From NCBI GenBank assembly GCA_037043015.1, contig CM073326.1:11974345-12038344 (forward strand): 64,000 nucleotides of DNA. The letters run 5' to 3'. The stretch comes from Bryum argenteum. Taxonomy: Eukaryota > Streptophyta > Bryopsida > Bryales > Bryaceae. The notes under the pieces were generated by a model, which saw only the letters and a list, made by a program, of their open reading frames with translations, did no database searches and had not been told where the DNA came from. The position numbers and the translations under genes were made by a program. This document shows, piece after piece, positions 11,512 to 24,213 of the stretch; the stretch's first letter is position 1; every line of letters begins with the position of its first letter.

Positions 11512-13613
11512 GATCGGCCCCGCGAGTCTTTGAGCATGCCACTGCCGAAGAGATTGAGCAGATAGGAATACTGCAGATCTATACCCTTACTGATGAAGAA
11601 TGCTTGTTGAGCTGCACCCACAATCCTGCAAGACTATGGCGGATCACTTGTTTCGAGTCATGACATGAGATCATTCGGCAATTCACTTGTTTCGGATCAT
11701 TGCCTGCTTATGTTTTCCATCTTCCTTTGCTGATGCATGTAATGTTCTTCAGTCCTGTGAAATTTGACCACATTCCGATCATTCCGAGTAAATAAGCAGG
11801 CCATTTGTAATTTCTGCCGACATTAATATCTCCTTAAACCCTCAAACCCATTGATCTTTTATTTCACGAGTATCGATCTATTGCTGTGAAATTTGACGTG
11901 AATCGCATTATAGTGAACAATTGGAGCTGACTACAAGAGAATAGATGATGTAAGGACTTTGTTTAAGAATCAAGACGATGACCGGGGAGTAAAATCATTG
12001 CCAATGTGAGCATTGTGATGCTGCAAGCCTAAGGTCAGGTCTGATGGAAGCTAGCTAGCAAGCAATCTAGGGTTTTGCGATTTCGAAAGGGAACTAAATT
12101 TCCAGAGAGGTGCAAGGGGACGTTAATCGTCGTGAGTGGCGACGGTTGGCAGGACGGTCGACAAAATACCGGAGTTTGTTTAATTGCTATCCTCCACACG
12201 CAAGCAGATTAGTCAGGGTAATGGTACCGTACGTGATAGCATGCCATTAATCGTCCTAAGTGTTCGTCGATTCTGCCAACCGCTAAGGGACTTTAACAGA
12301 AGTGTCGATCCTGCATTTGATAAAAAGATTCAATTTTCAGTACCGCTGTTGATCGTTGACTGAAATTGTCCTCACGAGGGTGGCGTTTACTGTTTTGTGT
12401 TGAGTCAGTTGCGTGTCAGCCAGCTATGACTTTGAACCTTTTTAAGTCGAGCTGCAGACCAGGTGTTAGTTCGCACGTATGCTTAGAAATCACATTCAAG
12501 ATGGTCAATTGCATTATACCTCAAGTTCCTTGCGTACCCCAGGCTTTCTTAATATCGAGACCGAAGAACCCAATGCTACAGTATCTGCAGGAATTTAAGA
12601 AGCACGGCATCTTCATATTAACTGAGAGTTTGTCATCGATTTCGAGTATCTTACAGTTGCTCAAGAGCGTAGACTACAAAGTTCATCGGGCGTACTAGCT
12701 AACTACGTAACTAATTCGGGATTGAAGCAAGCTGATGCCGTGGGGAGAAGCTCCAGTGTTTACACTCGTTTTGGCGGATGACTGAGAAATTTCCTCCAGA
12801 AGCTGCTCGTGCCCTACATGCTTCAGATCACGTACATCTCAACTTATTAAAAAGCTATACATGTTGACTCGTAAAGTGAAGGAAGGTGGACCATATCAAA
12901 AACTGGTGACTTGCAATGGGCCAAAAATAGTACACCAACCGCGTTGGAAGTAATTTTTCAGTTGTTCGGCAAGATAGAACTATAAAGCGGGAGTATAGAA
13001 GAACTTACTATCAGTTGGCAGCAGTGTTCTCATTCTATTGTGCTCCTGCCTTGACTCTCCCTACGGCTTTTCCCATGTTGATCATCCCTCGGAAGTTCCC
13101 AAATGCCTCCACCTAATGCTACTGTTTCTCCGTCGTACAGCTTGATGTAAATATGCAGATCATTTTAATTGCAAAATCCACCTTCAGCGCTACCATGACC
13201 GCCGATAGCTCCTCATGCACGACTCCGAGGATGGAAGAACTCCAGCTAGTAATTTCTATGTACAAGTTTTTTAGTGAGAGATCAAACTGTACAGACTTGG
13301 TAGCTCCGAATGTCTTAGTGATCGGAGAATTCAAGCTGGAAGGAGGACTTTCTTCAAGCTGAAGCTCGATGAAGACTTGGATTCTCTCCTTCAGAGTCTT
13401 TCCCCACCACATCTGACATGTGAAGTGTAAGAGTAATTTGCTCAAGGAAATCGGATGACTCTGGAGCGAGTGGTAGCGCTGATTGTTCCTCAATTTTAGC
13501 TCCTGCAACAAAACGAGTATTTGTATCAATCAGATAATGAGTTTGCACGCTATTTAGTTGACTAGGATAATGAGAACCATTTGCATAAAAGAAAGGTTGT
13601 TGAGAAAACTTAC
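11512..13613. other. Intergenic between the DUF8204 and MIP1-zipper genes, with unexplained open frames
   Basis: Composition is closer to genic than in flanking DNA. A plus-strand frame at 12366-12698 (first ATG at 12426) is unrecognised. On the minus strand a good acceptor (TTTTGTTGCAG) precedes 13502, followed by two competing frames: one open to 13119 and one open to 13354. A third minus frame gives IYIKLYDGETVALGGGIWEL followed by a charged tail, at about 13150-13035. These may be 3' UTR exons, or a remnant or separate small gene. None contains the DUF547 core. Confidence 0.35.
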
Positions 13614-16090
13614 ATCAGCCTTTCATGAAAACCTAACCGATTGCTGATGCTTCCTCTATTCGAATAGCTGTAAGGATCAAGTATCTCTGCAACTTCGTTA
13701 GGATAGCAATCTCCCATATATCTAAGGCTGGCGCTTCTCTGGTTTCTGAAACCTTCACAATGACAGCCGTTGAGTTTGAGTTCAATTTTGGTGCCTCTCC
13801 TCATCTCGTAATCATCAGGGCTTTCACTTGAAACACTTGCTGACATCGACGTTTGAGAGGAGGAACCAGAGTCATTCGCTAAAGGAGGCTGCTTTTCTTG
13901 CAAATTTCCATATATGGTTTTGAGCAACTTCACCACTTCTTCGGACAGCATTAAGGACTCGTTTACCTGCTCCAAGCCAAGATTTGTCAATTTCACATCG
14001 CATGTGCATGAACGACCAGGAAAGAAGAAGCAGCTTCTAAGCGAGATGAGCTAAAATTGTGGCTTAGTTTTGTCCATCGTCCAGCACTGGAGAAATCAAC
14101 AATATCCAGTTGTAATTTAACACAAGAATTTAAGTGCAAGAGTAAAGAAAGTAATTGCACCTTTTCAGGGCCTGAAGGAAGGTGATTAGAACCTTGATCT
14201 GCATTAAGCATTTCGGATGAAGAAAGGCCCTGATCGTGTTCAGGAACCTCGGCATCAGCAGAATTTCGATGTTCGACTGCCCCATCTAAATTACAACCGA
14301 GAGGTTTACTCACTGAATCTGGTGTTGAACACGTTTTATTAGAATCCGTCGTCTGTTGCTTTGAGGCTGTCGTAGCTCCCATTGTCCTTTTGGCGACAAC
14401 AGCACCATGCTTTAGTGGTTGACGTGGTTGACGAGGGGTTCGCCTCGCAGTGTCGACCAGGCTCTTGTCTTTTTCTGTTGGTCGAAGAGTGCGAGCCGTG
14501 ATTGCAGCTTTGTCGTTGATAGATTCTTTTCGTCTGAGTTGAGCTTGTCCCATCGACGGTGGCTTGTCGTTCTCCGTTTTGAGTCTCGGGGGCCTTGAGA
14601 ATCTCCTTCCAACGTCAGTGGACGCGCCAGTAGCTGGTGAAATAGGAGGGGAACTATTAATCCCGTCCTTTGGAAGACTTAGGTTCTTCGGGATAAAGGG
14701 GGCTGTATTCTTGACAGTAGAGGAAAATCCCTGGGCTTCCTTCTTGGTAAAGGAAAGTTTCCTGCTTTTGGAGTCTCCAGAGTTCCTGAGATGTGCCTTC
14801 GGGACGAGGCTATTGCTCTGAGTTTGAGGTTTTTGAGGGGGTACTATAATGGTTATGCGCCTCGCAGGTTTTGAAGAGTCTTTAACAGCTTGCGGGGACT
14901 TAACGGGGTTGTCATCATCCACCGACTTTCTAGGCGAGGTTGAAACCTTCTTGGGACTGTTCTTGTTTTCTGTAATCTTTCCCGGAGGAAATGAGGACTT
15001 CGATAGGTTGCTTTTCTGGTCAGAAAATTGCCGTGGAGACACCGAAGGCTTCGAATTGATTCTACTAGAGTCTTTTGGAGATACCGCAGGGGAGCCTGTC
15101 ATATTTGGTTTCTTCGGAGATTGCAATTGGTGAGGAGATAGGCAGATCGTCTCCTTATCAGGAACAGGTGCTCCATTTTCAATCTCCTTCCCAAGGTGCA
15201 TGACCTGCTTCTCGAGAGAAATTATTTCTTCCTCTAGTACCGCCACTTCAAGCAATAACTCTCTTGTCTGTGGTCATCAACAGATGTAATGCGATCAGTA
15301 ATATCATTAAACACGATTTTAGCCATTCTGAAGGCCCTGGTGACAATTCAATAGAATTTGACTGAACTTGAATTAATCTCCTCAATAACAATCTACGACG
15401 CGCTTTGTCATTCACGAAGTGCCAACCACTCAAGCTTTCAGGATGACTGAGCTCGATATCTGGCTAACAACATGCTTCTCACCTTGAATTGACAGCCGAT
15501 CCTAAAATGATTGTTTATCTATCAATCTACGTTCTGTCAAGGCATCTTAGAGTGAGATTGATCATCATACCTCGACAGGCAAGCTGGCATATATTCGAGG
15601 AAGAGCCCCCATTGGTCTATTAAGTCCACGATTGAGTGCATTGCGCATATTCACCTCGACCATCAGCTTCTTTTGTAGCTGGGCAACCTGCTCATGATAT
15701 ACAAGAGAATGAGGCGCAACGTTGATGAAGTGAACTTCAAGAAGCACCTCAGGATCTAAACGAACAAGTTATAAGCATTGTCTCACAACATGAAGATTAA
15801 AGGAAGCAGAACTCACATCCTTCTCCAGAGAAGCTCGTGATTCTCGTCGCAATCGCGTCTCATCTCCCCTGACCTGCATATTAGAAAGACCTTTCTAAGT
15901 GTAAGATGAGCCAGTTCGTGTATGGTATACATGTTCGTGAGAAGTCTCAATGCCCAGATATCGTCTCAAAGAGTAAGTAAATAGAATTTTATGATTCGTC
16001 TCTTTGCAGGGGAATATGGATTCTCAAACTTACATGATCAACAGGAGCATCGTAGTCAATGGGAACATGTGACGCATCATACGGTATTTC
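13614..16090 (-). CDS. MIP1 leucine-zipper (DUF547-family N-terminal region) protein, multi-exon, 5' end incomplete
   Basis: Plant proteins with a MIP1 leucine zipper usually carry a DUF547 domain behind it; their roles are poorly defined. Exons by GT-AG sites, all in phase: 16090-16034 (19 codons), 15873-15817 (19), 15687-15571 (39), 15267-14161 (369) and 13966-13614 (117 codons plus 2 nt). The zipper spans the second to fourth exons: RRESRASLEKD, VAQLQKKLMVEVNMRNALNR, GALPRIYASLPVE, then TRELLLEVAVLEEEIISLEK, as in family members. Next comes a Ser/Pro/Lys-rich disordered stretch with repeated SPxxS/SPK motifs. The last exon has LSEEVVKLLKTIYGNL and ILDPYS, the blocks that precede DUF547. 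The DUF547 core itself (the AFWINxYN-type motif) was not found downstream, and the frame closes within a few codons after 13614. The start codon lies in an unplaced exon upstream of 16090. Family confidence is high; gene ends are uncertain. Confidence 0.8.
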
Positions 16091-17450
16091 CTGCATTGAG
16101 CTCGCCTTACATAAATCCTGGAGAGATTATCAAGATCATTACTCTTCCGATCGGAAAACCTGCAGCAAAATCGTTTCTGCTCATTGGAAGGTTCAGGTAG
16201 TACAAGACTGAGGTGCACCAAAGCGTGATGGTAAAGTGCTCCTACGATAAACGAACTCTTTAAGGTTTTACTGTCACTGATCCTCCAACTCAACTATCAA
16301 AAACTTTCCATCATAGTACATCTTGTGGAAAAAGAGAGTGCACCTGCAGGCAGTGATAACTTGCTCACTTCAGACCTCACGATATCGTGAGCACATGCTC
16401 ATGCCGACGACAAACAAGAAGCTGCACAGATCGACGATAGTTAGTGCCACGATTGGAACACCTTTTGTGACTCATCGGCTCCAATTTCTCCAGTTCCACT
16501 CCTTGCATCCTACAGAAATTTGCACTATTTTCTCTACGAACAAAAAGACTCGATAACAGGAACACGCTCTGCCTACAGTTTAGTTCAAATGCGATCTTGC
16601 TCCATGAAGTGAGGATTAACAGACATGGACATGATTCGCCGAAACACTCTTCACTCAATATCTTTCACACTCGGCATTGCGAAATCTCGATACCGAAACC
16701 TCTGTGTATCTTTTTAAAAAGATAAAGCAAGAAGACTACACAGACGTGGCTAGGATTCAATTAAAGTCTTCGACACACTGTATTGCATGACTGTACTCAG
16801 CTACGTCAACAACGTCTACCTCTAGAGAGAAGTGAAATAATTTCAAGCGATCCTTGCAGTATCAACGTCGTTATCCTCCACTTAATCAATATCCGGTATA
16901 TGCTGCTAACAAAGAACTATCTCTACACAATAGAGCGAACACAGCTAGAGACGAGTACCTGCTGTAAACAAATTCTAACGTTCAATCAGTATCCACAATA
17001 CGAGAATTAACTCGCGATAGAAAAGAGCGAGCGACCAGGCAATGTATACCTTAACGCTTTCTGCGCACACGAGCTGGTAGCGACAGACACTCTCACGCGC
17101 ACACACGAATGCTTCTTTGACAGATGTTTGGCTCGCGCAATACAGTCCTGCCTGCCAATACAGAAAAACAAAATCCTTCAAGCAGCGAATTAGAGGATGT
17201 GAAGCGTCAGAGGCTGTTCAATGCGCGCGTGCTTGATGAATGTGGCAGAACAAGAAACAGAGGATTTCGAACTCACAACTCACAACAGTTCTTTCTGCAA
17301 GCGCGGCTTCGCTAGCTCCCGTCCAACTGCTACAAGACGCTGCTAATGAACACACACACAGATCGAGCCAGCCTCTCAAATAACGCATTGATTCAAGAAG
17401 AAAAAGCAAAAATGGCGCGGTCGGTTCCCTATGAGCTCACCATACATACA
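16091..17450 (-). other. 5' region of the MIP1-zipper gene: candidate UTR exons and promoter
   Basis: Composition stays gene-like up to about 17.5 kb. On the minus strand a donor-like AAGGTATACATTG lies at about 17051, so a non-coding or short coding first exon to the right of it is plausible. The ORFs in this stretch (16030-16293, 16377-16658, 16975-17181 and others) lack family matches. The true start codon is probably here. Confidence 0.4.
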
Positions 17451-18383
17451 GAGCTCTGCTCTAGACTCCCTGCAGGCAAACTTTTGTGACAGAGTGACTG
17501 CTTTTACTTACATCGTTCTGAAGAGCAGAAACGAGGCAATCAACTACCGTATGGCTAAGAGCATAATAACATAAAAAGCTTAAGAGCTACATGATTGATC
17601 GTAGCTGCACCGGGCCAGGCCCAAGCCACCATAGCTATGGCTTTCCCGGAGCTCCTTGCTCAAGCCAGCTCATTACCGCTTTGAATATGTCCACTAAATA
17701 GTTCCAATTCTCAATAATGCACCAATTTGGATGTGTGCTCTAGCACTAGCAGGATAAGATGCCCCTAAATTATCTTATAATATTCTTTCCCCTTAATCTC
17801 ACTCCACACTCCACCTTGTACCTCCGCAATTTTCTAGCGAAATTGTCTTCCTTGGGTATCGTCAAGCAAATAATTATTAATTTTGTTGAATGTCATAAAA
17901 ACATGGTTGTTTACTAGAGTACAAGAATATATCTTTCCTACTTTCATAGTATCCTAAAAACGTTCGGTCTTTGTAATAAGAACGTTGACTTCAAAGTATA
18001 AAGAATAAGGTATGTATGTGGAAGATTCCTCCTTATAACACGCTCAAAAATATTCCTCGTAATTACTCACGATGACCATGCTTGAAGATACCACATTCAA
18101 GTGTTTCAAGAAGTCTACAATACTAAAACTTAAGACTTTAGGAGAATATTGCACATGGGTACTCCCTTTGTTCCATTTTGTCTGCACAATACATTGTCAA
18201 AACATCAGAAGAAAAACATGTGATCATAATTTCAAACAATAAGATTGAAATACATATGAGCAAAAAAGAAAAGTTAAAGAAACACCATAAATTGGACATA
18301 AAAGCCACAATTTTCTATTTATTAAAATTTAGACAACCTAGTGCACGTATGCAATGATATGCAATGGTACGAAGGAGTAGAAT
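17451..18383. other. Intergenic, no feature recognised
   Basis: Composition falls back to AT-rich after about 17.7 kb. No gene or clear repeat is seen. Confidence 0.4.
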
Positions 18384-18652
18384 TTAACCCCTAACTTTCC
18401 TTAAAACCGGAAACGGGTTTTGGAGATTCTCGCAGAAGAAAAATTCAGCCAGTTTTGACCATTATAATCTCGCAAATGAGGAAGAATGAGCGGTTCAAAT
18501 TTTGTATGTGAGAAGAATGTCAAGTGAACTTTGAGATCTTACAGTTGAATCTTTTAGATAATGTTCTGATTGAGATTCTTTGAGCTTAATCTACAGGAAG
18601 GTCAAATTTTGTGACTTAGACAAGTTTCGCAACAAGGAAATTTAGGGGTTAA
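18384..18652 (+). mobile_element. Family A element, intact, 269 bp
   Basis: Ends TTAACCCCTAACTTTCCTTA and AAGGAAATTTAGGGGTTAA are inverted. Flanks outside the TTAA show no further duplication (agaat / ttatt), so TTAA is either the target duplication or part of the terminus. Confidence 0.9.
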
Positions 18653-19300
18653 TTATTCTTTTTTGTTTAGTCGTATTAATATTGCTCAAGTACAGTTGTG
18701 GACCTTAGTCAAGTTTAGAGTTATGGAGCTTAAATTATATATATACTAAATATGTAAATCTTAAATGGTGTCTACTATAAACTGCTTTTTGATTTAGACA
18801 AAGATACTCTTACATGCTCAACCTGATGGCAGGCAATGTGGTCAACTTAGGCACCCTGGAATAGAGGAAGATCATGAGAGAAGGCTTTTGATGTTCTTGA
18901 ATGAATGAATGAATGAATGAACTCTTGAGACGGAGCACTAGTAACCGTATCTATGCATCTTGTACACGTCAAGTCAAGAAAAAGACTTAAACGTAGTACT
19001 ATCATATTTGGGTAAACTATCATCGCGCAGGCAGTTGCATATACTCCAATTTCACGAATCATCCTTATGATCCTCACTGGTACCGTTTCTTATGGTCCTC
19101 ACTACAAAGGACATTACACCACAACAACAACAACAACAACAAAAAAAAATAATAAATAAATAAATAAATTTAAAAAAAATTAAAAAAAATTAAAAATAAA
19201 AACCTCAAAATGATTTATATGCAATCATGTAATTTGCATTTTATTCTCAAACAATTAACGTGGTACCCATCATTCCGACAAAGGATGGTGCTCATTCACG
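18653..19300. other. Intergenic with simple repeats
   Basis: Contains an (AATG)n run near 18898-18922, an (ACA)n run near 19122-19141 and A-rich low complexity to about 19200. No gene is seen. Confidence 0.6.
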
Positions 19301-19304
19301 CTTA

Positions 19305-19435
19305 TTTTATTTTATACATAATCCAAAAAACATAAAAGAAGGTAGGGTAGGTAGGTAGGTAGGTTGATTGGTAAGTTCGTAGGTTGGTAGGTTTGTATGT
19401 TGGTACGTTGGTGGGTAGGAAGGATTGCCAGACGG
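19305..19435. repeat. GGTA/GGTT-rich dispersed repeat, copy 1
   Basis: Shares ATCCAAAAAACATAAAAGAA-type lead-in, a (GGTA)n run, then TAGGTTGGTA / GTTGGTGGGTA with 54855-54935. The common order of segments shows one dispersed repeat, not chance microsatellites. Confidence 0.6.
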
Positions 19436-20306
19436 ACCCAATTCTGTTATATATATATATAGATGAGGTCTTTCTATCGGAAAGCTTCCCTTGGATGTGA
19501 AATTTGCAGCAAGGCCTCATCCGTGTCAATTTAAGTAACAAAAAAGCTTTTAACAAAAATTACAAATGAAGTGCAATTACGCACACAAAACTTAGTGGGA
19601 TGCACTAAAATTTTGAAATTTTTATGTATGTAGTAGACTTAAAGTTCACAAATGTCAATTTCTTTCTTATCCGAAACGTATGGCAATTCAAGAGACCGTC
19701 ATCGAGATGTAACTTGCAAGTGAGTTGTGTTAACGATTTATTTTGGTCTTGCACAACTTCTCGGATGGAAAAAAAGAAATGGGTTTCTCTTGTTTGCAAT
19801 TTATGACAAAGTGAGGATTACCTTGCGACGGATATAGCCCTCCGTGTCGAGTCGGTTCTTACATTTTGTTTTTCTTCTACATGTAATCCTCCACCCAAAT
19901 TATTTTACGTTATCATTTTTATTTAAAAACTATAATGTCTAAGGTTGCAGAGATTTTTTATTTTCATGCATGTTCCCTTGAATCACAATTCACAATAGTT
20001 GGATATGTCAGCATATGATGAACGGGTAAGTGATCTAGTCAGTAGTATCTAGCAAGGTACAAATGTACATAGAGGGGGCATTATCAAAGTAAATAGAGGG
20101 GGGGGGGGGGGTTCGCTCTCTTTGGGCCTGTATACCATCATGCCCTCACATTGAGCAAGACAGACATCTCCTGTACCTTCATTCAAGAAAACAACTCATT
20201 ATCTTGCATCACCACAAATTAGAAGCGAAGCGCTCGTGCCCTTTCCGCGGTTAATGTACATTTTCGTACAACATCGTCACAAGTTATGGCGCTTTTTTTT
20301 AAAAAA

Positions 20307-20356
<50 letters not shown>

Positions 20357-20519
20357 ATTTTTTTTGGTCTAAATCAATGATTTTGTTAACACTCGTGTAT
20401 TTGTGTATGTCATCTTGTCATGATTTAGTGGCTACTTAGGTCCGATGTTCACAAGAGTGAGGTACCACTACATTTTGTGTGTTGTACTATCATGTTTAGT
20501 GGACATGAGTGGTCCATAA
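19436..20519. other. Intergenic with homopolymers
   Basis: Contains a G run at about 20099-20110 and, at 20293-20352, T8 A10 T42, which produces an artefactual poly-Phe ORF. No gene is supported. Confidence 0.6.
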
Positions 20520-20717
20520 GGGCAAGGGCGTGATATGGGTACCACTAAGATGTGTCTCATTATGTGTAATTCATTTTATATGTGTCAAAAATTCCTCTTT
20601 TTAACCCATTTATACAACTGTAGCCATGTCACTTATAATACCATCTCGTTAAAATAATTTTTCAATATTTCTTTTTTCACTATTTTGGAGGGGGTACCCA
20701 TATCATGCCCTTACCTC
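20520..20717. mobile_element. Harbinger-like MITE, 198 bp
   Basis: Left end GGGCAAGGGCGTGATATGGG and right end (inverted) GAGGTAAGGGCATGATATGG agree well internally. TAA flanks both sides (20517-20519 and 20718-20720), matching the 3-bp TWA target duplications of PIF/Harbinger. There is no coding capacity. Confidence 0.7.
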
Positions 20718-21312
20718 TAAGTAGTGACACTCTATCGGCCAACTAAGGGCCAAATTACATTACAATGGAGAATGAAGTTTTTGGCTACCTACCTTTCTTC
20801 AATGTATTGTAAATTCACTTTAAGATACATCGGGCAACTACTATAGTATTCTAAACGTATCCGCATAAAATAATTCTAAAAAAAGGATAATTAACCAAAA
20901 ATTTAGGAAACCTAATTCTAAAAGCAAACTAAAATTGAACAGTAAAGAGAAAATTATGAGATAGATGCCAAATGTAGCATTTTAGCTTTAATTAGTTATT
21001 CAACATCAATATATTGACTTTTGCATTGGAACTAATGTCGAAGTAAAAAATTATTAAAGTACACACGCTAGATATAAGTACGAGTATTGAACATGTCACA
21101 ACATACTTTGCCGCGGTTTAGGGCGGCGTAATACTTGAGGTGCATGCTTCTATACCAAAGTTGTAATGCGTAAACTATGGTGCATAAGTTGGGTACTATC
21201 AATATCTTCGAATTGAAGCATAACCTAAACGTTCTGAACCATGGCAGTAGATTCTTTTTATCCACCAGCTTGCTTCAATCAAACGTTCATGCCAATGTGG
21301 TCAGGTTTACAA
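20718..21312. other. Intergenic, nothing recognised
   Basis: AT-rich, with only short unsupported ORFs. Confidence 0.4.
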
Positions 21313-21580
21313 TTAACCCCTAACTTTCCTTAAGACCCGAAACCGGTTTTGGAGGTTCCCGCAAGTAAAAAACTCAGCCAACTTTGACCATTATAATCTC
21401 ACAAATGAGGAAGAATGAACGGTTCAAATTTGGTATGTGAGAAGAATGTCAAGTGAACTTTGAGATCTTACGGTTGAATCTTTTAAATAATGCTTAGATT
21501 GAGATTTTTTGAGCTTAATCTAAAGGAAGGTCAAATTTTGTGACTTAGATTGTTTTGTAACAAGGGAATTTAGGGGTTAA
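21313..21580 (+). mobile_element. Family A element, intact, 268 bp
   Basis: TTAA-flanked CCCCTAACTTTCC and GGAATTTAGGGG ends. The internal core TTGACCATTATAATCTCAC and the AGATCTTACGGTTGAATC block are both present. It opens the dense cluster that runs to 29.06 kb. Confidence 0.9.
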
Positions 21581-21924
21581 ACTGCCCTCATTCACTTGCT
21601 CCAAAAGATGTTACACAAACTTATCAGCCCCTCATTAGGGTTGTTCGTCGTTTGCGGGTATAGCCTTTAAAGGTTTGAGCTTGCTGTTGTGGCCGATGTA
21701 TCATGTATTTTGCGTATCTGCATCTCTTTTGGTGTGTACTCTGAAAGGAGGTTTGTATTTAGTCAAATAGATTTCTATTGATACATTGTTGGCCCCATTC
21801 TATGACATAACTTGTGATCTACAAGGATTTTAGTGTGGAAATACGTATGAGAAGCGAGCATCAAATTGCAATCAATTTGCTCAAATCAATCATCGTTTCT
21901 ATGATTCTTACACTAACAAGACCC

Positions 21925-22010
21925 ATACAAAAAGCTAGAATATTCACATGATGGTATGCTGAAATTCAAATACAAACACCAATTGTGAAAGGCAAGTGTT
22001 TTTTTTTTTT
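21925..22010 (-). repeat. Family D fragment
   Basis: GGTATGCTGAAATTCAAATA and flanking words match 6095-6125 and 38268-38300. The match ends in a T run. Confidence 0.45.
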
Positions 22011-22131
22011 TTTTTGGGTTTGATAATCCAAATGACAAAAACATGCATTTATACATTTTCAAAAAACAGAACAAAACAAAACTAAAAGAATCTCAATTTT
22101 TTGAAAAGTTTTTGCAAGTTAATTGTTTATG

Positions 22132-22134
<3 letters not shown>

Positions 22135-22170
<36 letters not shown>
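22135..22170. repeat. (AT)18 microsatellite
   Basis: Perfect alternating AT over 36 bases. Confidence 0.95.
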
Positions 22171-22172
<2 letters not shown>

Positions 22173-22336
22173 CCATTTTGGAAATTTGGGCAGATTTCAG
22201 CATGTCTAAAGCGCACTTTCAAACTTTGAAAGTGAATAATTACGAGTTATTCCAAATTTTCTTGCTATTAAAATCACCAATCTTGCCTCTAAGAAATCAT
22301 GTAAATCTTTTGATCACCTCTAAGGATGTGCAACTA

Positions 22337-22606
22337 TTAACCCCTAAAGATCCAAGTAACCCCGAATCGGCTTTTTGGGATTTCTGCAGGGAAAAAATAC
22401 AGCCAACTTTGACCATTATAATCTCAAACTCATAGAAAAATCAACGGTTCAAATTTGACATTCGAGTAAAGGGTCAAGTTAACTTCAAGATCCTACGGTT
22501 GGATCTTCTAACTAATGCTTAGATTGAGTTTCTTTGAGACTGAAGTAGAAGAAGTTTCTTTTTGATAATTTGGACAATTTTTTTATCAAGGATCTTTAGG
22601 GGTTAA
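22337..22606 (+). mobile_element. Family A element, subfamily 2, intact, 270 bp
   Basis: Ends TTAACCCCTAAAGATCC and GGATCTTTAGGGGTTAA are perfect inverses. The interior differs from subfamily 1 (GACATTCGAGTAAAGGGTCA in place of GGTATGTGAGAAGAATGTCA) and pairs with the truncated copy at 4814. Confidence 0.9.
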
Positions 22607-23010
22607 CACCCACAATTATTTAAATTTTTTCTTTTTTCTTTTACAAACCTGAGAACATAACAATTGTTTTTTTAATGAACAATAACAATGACCATTCATG
22701 TTGTCAGCATACAGTTGTGTTTACAATGAAGTTTTCACTTTTTTTTCCTTACAAAATTCTGGATATCCCTGGGAATGTCCGTGTCAGTATTCTTGTATAG
22801 CAGTAAAAAGGTAGATAGATCAAGTAACCTACATACAATACAATTGTCATGATTGAGGGGGATATACTGCATCCTTTAAGCTTTTTAAGCCTTTTGGAGC
22901 TTGTCATATCTTTTGTATGGAATACATGACAAGACCCCCCCCTAGCAAAGTAAAAAGTATCTAGCTAGGTTTACATCAATGTTCATTTCTAGAAAAAAAA
23001 ATTTGATCAA
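22607..23010. other. Spacer between family A copies
   Basis: AT-rich with T runs. No gene is seen. Confidence 0.5.
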
Positions 23011-23278
23011 CTAACCCCTAACTTTCCTTAAGACCCGAAACGGGTTTTGGAGGTTTCCGCAAAAGAAAAACTCGGCCAACTTTGACCATTATAATCTCAC
23101 AAATGAGAAAGAATGAACGGTTCAAATATGGTATGTGAGAAGTATGCCAAGTGAACTTTGAGATCTTACGGTTGAATCTTTTAAATAATGCTTAGATTGA
23201 GACTTTTTTGAGCTTAATCTAAAGGAAGGTCAATTTTTTTGACTTAGACTGTTTGTAACAAGGAAATTTAGGGGTTAA
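23011..23278 (+). mobile_element. Family A element, 268 bp, mutated left flank
   Basis: The left end is CTAACCCCTAACTTTCC, so the first T of TTAA has changed. The right end AAATTTAGGGGTTAA is intact. The interior is typical subfamily 1. Confidence 0.88.
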
Positions 23279-24213
23279 TTAATCCTCTCTTTGGCAATAA
23301 TGATAGACTAGTAAGGTTTGATATGGATTTGTAATACTTTTAAGCACATATTTCAATCGAGAGGAATTCCTTACAATTAACAAAATAGTTTAGTGTTATG
23401 TCTCTTAGTGCGTGTACAAGGAATGTGCCATTACAAGTGATGATGAAGACTATAGACAAGTATTAATAGAAGTAGAACTACAATGAAAGTGTGATGATCA
23501 CCTTCGTAATTACATATGCATTGAGAACAAACGTCGAAATACTAGAAAAAACATGTCCGAAATTACTCAATTGCAATAACTAAAAGCGTTCGAAATTGAT
23601 CATTGCCGAAACTCTTGATTACTTATGATTGAGTAATTTAGGACCTATTTTATTTGATTTTTTTACTAGTGGAGTGGTGTGTCCTTAGGAGGCTCAATAC
23701 TCAATTCAAATATATAGTTACCCCTTTAGAGACCCCCATTCATAAGGTGCACTCTTCATAGAGAAATTTTTTGTCAAGTTTTTACAACTACATAGAAAAG
23801 GGTGAGCTTTGCTTTGCTTTTACAACTACGACGACGACAATGCTGTGAATAATAATTTCTTGTCCGCATGGTCTCTGAGTGATCCGAAACAAAAGGGGGG
23901 TGGGGTGGTTCCTGCATGCATACATGTATGTATGTAGGGTCAACAATGATTTTTATTGATTCCTCAATCAATAAAACGACTTCCCTTGTCTCCGAAGGAA
24001 TAAAGGGAATCTGAATCTTAACAACAAGAGCACCTTCCATTCTCAACAACTTATTATTACAAGTGGGGTCCTCATGTTGACAATTGCAACCAAGCTATGC
24101 ATGTAGCTCACATTTGTAGCTAAGCATGTATACTCACATTCGAGGAGGATACGGTTTAACCCACAAACATTTCAGATGAGGAATTTGATCATTTTAGTTG
24201 ACAACCCAAAACT
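23279..24213. other. Spacer between family A copies
   Basis: A minus-strand ORF at 23774-24049 has no recognisable family. A short (ATGT)n-like run lies near 23922-23936. Confidence 0.4.

Noticed and set aside
14564..15133. Plus-strand ORFs of 85 and 94 codons
   Set aside because: Antisense shadows of the long exon of the MIP1-zipper gene.
20236..20439. ORF with a poly-Phe tract (also 54416-54610)
   Set aside because: Created by T homopolymers.
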